From Chloroflexota bacterium (GTDB lineage: Bacteria; Chloroflexota; Anaerolineae; UBA4142): DNA of 45,845 bases. Positions 37,778-44,909 of the stretch are shown here, piece after piece; within the stretch, counting starts at the first letter, position 1, and each line of letters starts with the position of its first letter. The translations under genes were made by a program, and so were the position numbers. Under the pieces are notes generated by a model, which made no database searches, was not told where the DNA came from, and saw only the letters and a program-made list of their open reading frames with translations. The stretch covers positions 1-45,845 of the forward strand of contig JAMDCU010000106.1 in NCBI GenBank assembly GCA_023489485.1, in the 5' to 3' direction.

Positions 37778-38632
37778 TCAATTGAGCTGGGCGCAAAAGT
37801 CCGGCAAGGTTGAATATTGGCCCTGCGCCGCCTCGGGGTGTTCCTGCGCCCATGCCCGGAAATGCTCTTCCGACCGGAAGAGGTTGTTTTTCCCTCAGGT
37901 GCCACCTCGAAACACGCCCACGGTGGAGGGGTCGACCTCGCTCACCGTGCGGTGGTCTACGACGATATGGATCCGTTCAGCACAATGCGCACAGGCATCG
38001 TCGATGACGATGCGTTGGTCTCGGTAGCGGCTGCTGACCAGCAGCATAAAGTCAACCGCTCAAGGTACATTGAACTGCTCGTGGTCCTGCAGGGTCACCG
38101 TATGAAACGAGAAACCCAGCCCCTGGAGAAATGTTCTATGACCTAATGCCAGATCATACTGGTTGTCACCGTTGAGAATGAGAAAACTCAGCCGCTGAAG
38201 CATCCGCAAGGCAGTATGTGTCTTCGTCTCGTCCAGGTGGAGTGCCTCACGGATTTCGGAAGACGGGGGCAGACGTCCGGCATCGTCCTGAACACGTAAG
38301 ATATAGCGGGCCACCAGTTTCTCGTCATTCGTGAGAATAAAGCTGGCGGAGTTCCATTGCTTGATCTCCGCGCGCAAGGGCGATGGTCCGATCAGGTCAA
38401 ACAGGTCGCGCCATCGAAATCCCCGGAGCCAGCGCAAGCCTCTCAATACTTGGCGGAACCCTAGCCGCTGGCGCCAGACATCGTCCAGCGCTTGCCCCAC
38501 CTGCCAGCGCACTTGGTCGTCCGGCGGTAGGCCGAGGGCGCGCATCGCTTGGTCGATGGTCGTGATCCGCAAACCCGCGTCCCAATCTCGGCGCAGATAG
38601 TCGATGATTTGCCGTTCGGAAGCGCACATCAT
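37778..38632 (-). CDS. merB: organomercurial (alkylmercury) lyase with two in-frame TGA codons (candidate double selenoprotein)
   Basis: ORF 38632-38060 continues in frame: ...HEQFNVP-U-AVDFMLLVSSRYRDQRIVIDDACAHCAERIHIVVDHRTVSEVDPSTVGVFRGGT-U-GKNNLFRSEEHFRAWAQEHPEAAQGQYSTLPDFCAQLN*. Aligns to MerB WC(96)ALD...HC...FCC(159)HVHFFAS..AEDWASKH. Confidence 0.85.
37865..37882 (-). promoter_or_regulatory. candidate SECIS hairpin for second merB TGA
   Basis: Minus strand CTCTTCC-GGTC-GGAAGAG, perfect 7 bp, GGUC loop 19 nt after the UGA. Confidence 0.75.
38030..38045 (-). promoter_or_regulatory. candidate SECIS hairpin for first merB TGA
   Basis: Minus strand GCTGCT-GGTC-AGCAGC, perfect 6 bp, GGUC loop 20 nt after the UGA. 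Confidence 0.75.
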
Positions 38633-38672
38633 GGTCTCCTCTGGACAGAATCGGAAATGGGCGGTCTGGATA

Positions 38673-39008
38673 CTACATCGTGATCTGCAGTGGCAGTAAC
38701 GAGAAGGTGGGAAAAGTGGCCATGAGCAGCGCGGAAATCCAGACGATCATGCGCTGCCGCCGCAACGCGCGCGGCGAGCATTGCCCTGACGTGCATGCGG
38801 CCTGCGCCGTCGGACGGTAGACCCAGTAGAAGGCTCCGCCGAGCATCAGGAAACTGAAGGTGAGGGTCAGCGGACGGTATTGCATCAAGAGCGCCAAAGG
38901 TCCAAGACTGGTAAAGCCCACGGCGAGGAGAAGGACGGGCAAGACACAGCACGTCGAACTCAGAGCCGCCGCGGCCGAAGCGAGCCACGTGCTGCCGGCT
39001 GGTTTCAT
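38673..39008 (-). CDS. merT: mercuric transport protein MerT-like
   Basis: ASAAAALSSTCCVLPVLLLAVG vicinal Cys in first TM; second Cys pair CTSGQC; ATGA overlap with upstream merP stop. Confidence 0.85.
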   Translation of the reverse strand: MKPAGSTWLASAAAALSSTCCVLPVLLLAVGFTSLGPLALLMQYRPLTLTFSFLMLGGAFYWVYRPTAQAACTSGQCSPRALRRQRMIVWISALLMATFPTFSLLPLQITM

Positions 39009-39370
39009 GGAACGAACCTCCCTGTGACCTGATACCCGACTTTATCAATTTGCTGCGCGATTTGATCGGCGTTCGTCAGCATCGGATCATATTCCACGAC
39101 CAGGGTGTTAGTCGCCAAATCGCCAGTGACCTTGCGGATGCCCGCCAACTGGCGGACGCTCGCGGTTGTGACTGCGAGGCAGCCGGCTCACGTCCAGCCG
39201 CTGACACGAAAGCCGATGGTCGCCAGGGCACCGGGAGTCGCTCCCTCCGTCGCCGCGCTGGGCGGCGCCGCTTGGGATGCATCTGTTCCGCTACACGCAG
39301 TTGTGACTAGCATTAGCGCGAGAGCAGTCAGAACGAATAGTGCCCCTCGCTGCAAAGAATTCCTACGCAT
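39005..39370 (-). CDS. merP: MerP-like HMA lipoprotein with in-frame TGA (candidate selenoprotein, GWTUAGC)
   Basis: ORF 39370-39188 continues in frame: FRVSGWT-U-AGCLAVTTASVRQLAGIRKVTGDLATNTLVVEYDPMLTNADQIAQQIDKVGYQVTGRFVP*; lipobox VTTACSG. Confidence 0.88.
39140..39157 (-). promoter_or_regulatory. possible SECIS hairpin for merP TGA (alternative stem at 39159-39178)
   Basis: Minus strand GTCCGCC-AGTT-GGCGGGC, 37 nt after the UGA; alternative CTCGC/GCGAG with 10-nt loop 14 nt after the UGA. Confidence 0.35.
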
Positions 39371-39695
39371 TTTTCAACACCTGTGCGAGCGCGCCTTTAA
39401 GCTGATCGAGGGCCGCGGCGCCCTGCCCTTCCTCGACGCTTTCCAGCACGCAGGTCTCCATGTGACCTTCGAGCATCTTGATCGTGATCTGATTCAGCGC
39501 GGCGCGCACGGCGCTCGTTTGGATGAGCAAATCCTCGCAGGCCGCCTTCTCGTCGAGCATCGTTTCGATTCCACGCAGGTGTCCTTCGACCCGATGCAGG
39601 CGATGCTTCAGATCTTGGACCAGTTCGGGCGTCAGGTAACGATCCGTCGAGCAGACGGCGGGCTTGATCTTTCGATGACCATTTCCGGCAGGCAT
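39363..39695 (-). CDS. CsoR/FrmR-family metal-sensing repressor
   Basis: DLKHRLHRVEGHLRGIETMLDEKAACEDLLIQTSAVRAALNQITIKMLEGHMETCV. Confidence 0.93.
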   Translation of the reverse strand: MPAGNGHRKIKPAVCSTDRYLTPELVQDLKHRLHRVEGHLRGIETMLDEKAACEDLLIQTSAVRAALNQITIKMLEGHMETCVLESVEEGQGAAALDQLKGALAQVLKNA

Positions 39696-39709
39696 AGGAC
39701 AGCTCCCTT

Positions 39710-39746
39710 CTACAGCCATATCCCCCCTGGGGGGATATGGCTGTAG
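39710..39746. promoter_or_regulatory. CsoR-type operator: 37-bp perfect palindrome
   Basis: CTACAGCCATATCCCCCC-T-GGGGGGATATGGCTGTAG. Confidence 0.85.
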
Positions 39747-39772
39747 TATATTCCAAAGAGCTGCATTGTCAA
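39745..39772 (-). promoter_or_regulatory. sigma70-like promoter of the mer operon
   Basis: Minus strand TTGACA, 16-nt spacer, TATACT, abutting the operator palindrome. Confidence 0.75.
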
Positions 39773-40085
39773 CTAGGCTGTATTCGTCTGCGAGGCCATA
39801 CTAGGGCATGCAACCTAGGAGAAGACGCCTAACATGGCGTCCGGCAACTCGCACCTCAGCAAGTATTCCGCTTCGCTGGCAGACCTTCCCCGTGAGTTCG
39901 GCGAGGAGCATGCGGCGAGCGTTCTGTTGTCACGGGAGCATATTCGGATTGCTATGATTGTCCGTACTCGAGAGCTGATACTAAGTGGGGTAAACATCGG
40001 AGAGTCGGATATTTGCGAAGCGGACAAGAGCGGATGATCATCCTCCGAGCCGGCGGAAAATGTTTATATGTTCCCGGGCAACAAC

Positions 40086-40116
40086 AAGGCGGGACCACTG
40101 GGCCCCGCCTTCTTTG
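40086..40116. terminator. terminator-like hairpin
   Basis: AAGGCGGG-accactgggc-CCCGCCTT followed by CTTTG. Confidence 0.5.
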
Positions 40117-40130
40117 TCGCTATTCTCGAT

Positions 40131-40283
40131 CCTGTCTCTGGAATGAGACGCCTTTGCTTAGCTTTACACTAGCGTCTGGCCCGTCATGGGGGGGAAAGCG
40201 GCCACAGGATAGACCTTCAGAAACTGTGATAGCCGGATTAGTGTGCCGGAATCCACAAACTTCCCGTTTGGAAGTCGTTGTCA
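40131..40283. repeat. right copy of diverged direct repeat flanking the mer operon
   Basis: See 34599-34758. Confidence 0.6.
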
Positions 40284-40354
40284 ACAAGCTGCCGCATCAT
40301 GTTCGTTCTACTTGGATGCAATCAGCGCAGCTACTCCCGCTCAAGGCACGGCGT

Positions 40355-40798
40355 TTACGGCTCGTCCTGACCCCTGAAACGCTCGGAACGCCACACGTCA
40401 AAAGCAGGCATCGCACGTTTGTACGCGATACGGTGATTCCATTCATAGCGGTGACTGGGAAAGACGTGAAGATCTTCCGGTGTCACGAAACCATCGAGCA
40501 GGAAGGCAACAAGCGTTGGATCGACCCACCCCCAAGCCCCTGCATTGTCGGGCCATCGCAACACACCTAGCCGCCCGAGCTTTGTTCGATGAGCATGCAG
40601 GAAAACGGCGATGCCGATATACCTCATCGCGAATTGGGCCGCCATTTCAATCCCGTAACGTTTTTGAAAGTGCGGGATGAGATCCAACAGGAGGAAGCGG
40701 GGGTCGTAGCCTCCCTCAGACGAAATGATTCTATGATTCCCGAATGCGATGGTTCGGGAGTCCTGATGAAATTGGTCGACCGTGTATACGACCTCCAA
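40355..40798 (-). CDS. hypothetical protein
   Basis: ORF of 147 aa downstream of and co-oriented with the DUF4062 gene; no family recognised. Confidence 0.45.
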   Translation of the reverse strand: MEVVYTVDQFHQDSRTIAFGNHRIISSEGGYDPRFLLLDLIPHFQKRYGIEMAAQFAMRYIGIAVFLHAHRTKLGRLGVLRWPDNAGAWGWVDPTLVAFLLDGFVTPEDLHVFPSHRYEWNHRIAYKRAMPAFDVWRSERFRGQDEP

Positions 40799-40862
40799 AT
40801 GAATCCTCCTCCCATTCGCACTGCCGCGACACCTGCTGGCCGCCGAGTGCCCCGATCAGCCC

Positions 40863-42056
40863 CTATCGCTTTTTTTCCAAATCGCGGAAACGTATCTCCA
40901 AGATTGACATGGCGTGACGAATGGCGTCGTGCGGTGATTGCAGTTCGGCACGAGATACCGCTCGAGGATGATCATAGGCTTGCACAATCTCAACTTGGTT
41001 GAACCAAGGGATAGTTACGCCGTTCTGATGCGGCCGAGGTCTTTCCAGCCGCCGCGTCCCCACATCGAGCAGGGCGAGATTGTAGAGCAAGGGTTCATGG
41101 CGAGCGTAGGTGTCGATAGCGTTCCACCAGCTGTTGGCAAAACTCCAGGCTTGCGTCAGCCTCTGGCTCACCGTGTCCGGATCAATTTGGTACAATTGGG
41201 CAATATCGTGACTCGGACCGGATCTTGCCTTCACCCCGGTCACATTTGCGGCGATGGCAAGGGTTCCGTTTTCGTACACGTCCAATTCGACGAGGTTTTG
41301 CCCCTCGCTCCAATTTCGATGGTCCACTTGGCTGATGTGGAGGCGCGCAGCCTCCGGGCGAGTCTGCTTGCTCTGGGCATAGTCGAAGAGCCGCGCTTCG
41401 ACGCTATGGGCCAAGCGCTGAATCTCGTCCTGGAAACGCTGATCCGAGAAACGGACTGGATCAACGACCTCCTCGTCGCGGAGTGCGGTCCAGACAACTT
41501 TCAGCCAGGACACTTGATCTGACTTCGGTGGTCTTTCTGCGAACGCGGCATCGATCCGTTTACGCGCACTTTTCTCCAGGTCCGTTCCGCTCATGGGCGC
41601 CACCTCTTTCAATCCTTGCTCAACCAGGGCTTCCAGCTCGTCCGCGGACGAAAAGGACTTTCTCCAGTGCCCCCCGACATAGGAGCTGAGGGATTGGATG
41701 AACTCACTTTGCCGCGGCTCGTACGTCGTTTTCTCGATAAAGACAAGGAATCGCTTCTTGAGCCGCCTAGCTTCAGAGTATTCTTCCTCGACCGCCGAGA
41801 TCCCCACAGCCGTCGGCGTTCCATATCGGGCGCCGAGGATGAGAACGACAGCGTCGCAGCTCGCGACCCCATCAAGGCAGGCCGTTCGGGGGGAAACGGT
41901 ACCCGCTGGAAAATCCTCGGCTCGGATGGGCAGGCATCCTGCTTTCGTAATCCCTCTCGAGGCACCGTCACGGAAATGGGTGTACCCTTCTTGCACCGAA
42001 CTAATAAAGACGCGTGGCCGAGCAATGAGTTCGACCGCTCTCGTATGATCTACCAT
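40863..42056 (-). CDS. DUF4062-domain protein
   Basis: RPRVFISSVQEGYTHFRDGASRGITKAGCLPIRAEDFPAG...CLDGVASCDAVVLILGARYG; AGGGAG RBS before ATG 42056. Confidence 0.8.
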   Translation of the reverse strand: MVDHTRAVELIARPRVFISSVQEGYTHFRDGASRGITKAGCLPIRAEDFPAGTVSPRTACLDGVASCDAVVLILGARYGTPTAVGISAVEEEYSEARRLKKRFLVFIEKTTYEPRQSEFIQSLSSYVGGHWRKSFSSADELEALVEQGLKEVAPMSGTDLEKSARKRIDAAFAERPPKSDQVSWLKVVWTALRDEEVVDPVRFSDQRFQDEIQRLAHSVEARLFDYAQSKQTRPEAARLHISQVDHRNWSEGQNLVELDVYENGTLAIAANVTGVKARSGPSHDIAQLYQIDPDTVSQRLTQAWSFANSWWNAIDTYARHEPLLYNLALLDVGTRRLERPRPHQNGVTIPWFNQVEIVQAYDHPRAVSRAELQSPHDAIRHAMSILEIRFRDLEKKR

Positions 42057-42381
42057 GCTGACCGGCTCCCTATGATTACACCGCAGAGAATTTTCCATGA
42101 TTTGGTGCGGGACAGGATACGTGCGGAGAAAATCACTGCTATCCCGCCGCACCGACACGAATCGACGCCCGTAATCGCAATCGATTTTCGCGCGTCCGTA
42201 TGTCGCGTTCCAACCTGACACCCAGCCTACGCGAGATATGATGCGGCGATGTGCCGCCGATCGACGCAGGACTCGTATTCAACATGGGAATTATAGCCCC
42301 AGAGGTCCGCCAGAGCAATTGTGTGGAGATAAACCAGCTTGCAAATCACGCTATACGGCAGCGTCGGATGTAAGGATGCCG

Positions 42382-43272
42382 CTAGGCTCCAGCTGCTTTT
42401 GCGGGATGCTGCGCGAGAAAATCGTCGATCGGCTTGGGCCAATCGGCGAAACGCCATTGGCTATTCCTCGTGTACGTAGCCTCGGCATTCAGTTGCGATA
42501 GGAATTCCGCAAGGTGCTCGGCAGAAAAAAGAGGAGAAAGCTTTTTGGCTTCATCTTGGTTTAGAAGCAACTGAACGATGGGTGCGGTCTGCATTTTCGG
42601 AAGTTGCGTAAAGTATTGCATCTTGCGCAGCTTGTGCCCGTGAAGATAGAAGCTCACGAGAAAGTCAAACTCCGAGAGGCTCGAGGCCACTTGGATTGGA
42701 TCGCCCAGGAAGAGTGCCAGCATTTCTGGCGAATCCACAACATCCTTGCGGGCTTGCTCGAAGCGGCTGGGTTTGGAGTCAGATTCCCAATTCTCATACC
42801 AGTGTGGATGCGACCATATCGGCACGACGATATTCCGATGAGTTTGGACTTGCAGAGCCAGCAATAGGCATAGATAGTGGAGCCGGCGGCGAAAGCTGGC
42901 ATATGCGCCAACCGTATACAGTTGTGCCATCGAGTAGAGCGCCGGCACTACGGAACTTGTTTCGATCGCATTCCCCGCGCCCAGATCCTTCTGCTTAGCC
43001 AGACCATATATCCAGACTAATCGCTCCAGCCCTTCTTCATAGACCGTCAGATTGCGGAAACGAACGGCGTCAATACAGAGTCGCCCGAGTCGCCTGATGG
43101 CAGGAACCAGATGCTCATCACGGATCGCAGCTACCTGTTCCGCGCTCTTTTCTTTTGTTTCTCGCCAATGATTGATTGCATCATACGTTATCTGGTCGAG
43201 CCGCAGAATCAAATCAACGTTATGCTCTGAGCGGAATAGGTCGTCGGTTTCGTTCACGGGCTTTTCCTCCAC
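42382..43272 (-). CDS. hypothetical protein
   Basis: 296-aa ORF with coding character; no family recognised. Confidence 0.6.
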   Translation of the reverse strand: MEEKPVNETDDLFRSEHNVDLILRLDQITYDAINHWRETKEKSAEQVAAIRDEHLVPAIRRLGRLCIDAVRFRNLTVYEEGLERLVWIYGLAKQKDLGAGNAIETSSVVPALYSMAQLYTVGAYASFRRRLHYLCLLLALQVQTHRNIVVPIWSHPHWYENWESDSKPSRFEQARKDVVDSPEMLALFLGDPIQVASSLSEFDFLVSFYLHGHKLRKMQYFTQLPKMQTAPIVQLLLNQDEAKKLSPLFSAEHLAEFLSQLNAEATYTRNSQWRFADWPKPIDDFLAQHPAKAAGA

Positions 43273-43347
43273 TCGGAACCTCCACCTTTGGATAGCGTCT
43301 ATCGCTCGCTCCTATGTGCGCGCATAATCATAATACATTCCACTCAT

Positions 43348-44532
43348 TCAGACCTTGAGCTGCTCATTGGCGAATTCACCTGAACCGTACTCGGCAAGGA
43401 TGCGAGCAGCCGCCGCGCCAAATTCACTCAGGATTTCGCTGGTTTGGTGCTCGAATCCGGAATCCAGGTTGATCTTCAGTGCTGCCCTCAGGAATGCCTC
43501 GCCGGCCTCCCGATCGCCCAAGCTGTATTGTAACCGCGCGCCAGTTTTCAGGATCATCGTTCGGTCCAGCGCTCCGACGCCTGGGACGCGATTGAGGTCA
43601 CTCGGCTGGGCGGGCAGTCGCGGGATGGCTTTTCGCGGCGTACCGTGCCGGAGGTACGCATCTGCCACACCGCGGTCAAGGAGCAAGCTCACAGTGGGAT
43701 CGCGCTCCTTAAGGAATTCCTTGCCTTGGTCCGCCAATGCCGCGATATCCTGAATAGTGAAACGCGGTATGCCGATCAACGCATTCATTCCGTCCAAATT
43801 GAGCCTTGGAATCCAGTACTCTTTTTGCCGCTTCATCTCGGGCTGGTCTCCGGCTCCACGGCAACATTTGAGGTCCTCTCGAAATAGCCCGAGGTTATGG
43901 TAGGAAACCGCTTCGATCCGAATCGTATTTACGAACAACCGATCAAACTTTGCAGCGTCGCGATGGTAGTCGGCGCGATCGAGTCCGAGCATAATGTACC
44001 GCGCCGCTTTCGCGTGATAGAGCGCATCGGCATGCCGGTTCAGGATACTCTCGTAATGTTGCAGGAGTGAATAGAGTTCCACAACGGTCAGAGCATCCAG
44101 GCGAGGATCCGAAAAGCGTATCAGGGCAGAGCTCGCTTCGCGCACGGCGTAGTACCGTGCCTTTGCTTGATGCTCTCCTGCGTTGGCCATGTGACGCAGG
44201 TCTTTCATCAGCTCGGATGCCGAGCGCTCGGTGATCTCTTTCCGGAGACCATCGTGCGCGCGCAACCGGCGTTCACTGGCCAAAGCCATATGATAGAGTA
44301 TCGTCTCTCTGATTTCAGGGTCGGCTCGGATCGCCTGCACGATCTGCTCTGCGACCTCCGGCCCAGGAAGTCGCCGATCGAAGGGATCAAGAATGTTCGT
44401 AATGTAAACGGTGCTTACCCTTAGCTGGCGTGCCAGTTCCGCTTCAGTGATGCGCGTCCCGATAGCGCTCCTCACAAGGGCAGCGTAGATTTCCTTATGA
44501 AGTTGGGCTTCCTGTTCGTCTTCGAGATACAT
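43348..44532 (-). CDS. HTH protein with TPR-like helical C-terminus
   Basis: RITEAELARQLRVSTVYITNILDPFDRRLPGPEVAEQIVQAI HTH; long helical remainder. Confidence 0.55.
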   Translation of the reverse strand: MYLEDEQEAQLHKEIYAALVRSAIGTRITEAELARQLRVSTVYITNILDPFDRRLPGPEVAEQIVQAIRADPEIRETILYHMALASERRLRAHDGLRKEITERSASELMKDLRHMANAGEHQAKARYYAVREASSALIRFSDPRLDALTVVELYSLLQHYESILNRHADALYHAKAARYIMLGLDRADYHRDAAKFDRLFVNTIRIEAVSYHNLGLFREDLKCCRGAGDQPEMKRQKEYWIPRLNLDGMNALIGIPRFTIQDIAALADQGKEFLKERDPTVSLLLDRGVADAYLRHGTPRKAIPRLPAQPSDLNRVPGVGALDRTMILKTGARLQYSLGDREAGEAFLRAALKINLDSGFEHQTSEILSEFGAAAARILAEYGSGEFANEQLKV

Positions 44533-44630
44533 GATTCCCCAGAAACTCCGCGCAGAATTAAACCACTTTGTGGGTTGACTAGAGTTATACTGGAATCAGA
44601 TCGAAATCCAATTAAGGAGGTGACGAGATC

Positions 44631-44819
44631 ATGAGCGATCACAGCAAATCCGAAGTGGCCGTTACGGCGGTCAGCGCCGCGCTGTCGCTTCTCATGTCCC
44701 TGAAACAGCCCAACCCAAGCTGGACGGACCAGGGTCTTAACTGGCTCGGCACACAACAGGGTCAGAAGGTCGAAGTCCCAACCCCGAATACGCCCGACAA
44801 TGCTCCCAAGAAGGACTAG
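44631..44819 (+). CDS. small protein (62 aa) divergent from HTH/TPR gene
   Basis: Strong RBS AAGGAGGTGA 7-10 nt upstream of ATG 44631; stop followed by a stable hairpin. Confidence 0.5.
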   Translation: MSDHSKSEVAVTAVSAALSLLMSLKQPNPSWTDQGLNWLGTQQGQKVEVPTPNTPDNAPKKD

Positions 44820-44875
44820 ACGGCGCAGTGTTCTGGCCCTCAGGCTCCACTAGGAGCTGAGGCACTTGCACGACG

Positions 44876-44909
44876 AAAGCGCACATCCAGCAGGAGGGAT
44901 GTGCGCTTT
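44876..44909. terminator. strong hairpin downstream of the small ORF
   Basis: AAAGCGCACATCC-agcaggag-GGATGTGCGCTTT, perfect 13-bp stem. Confidence 0.6.
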
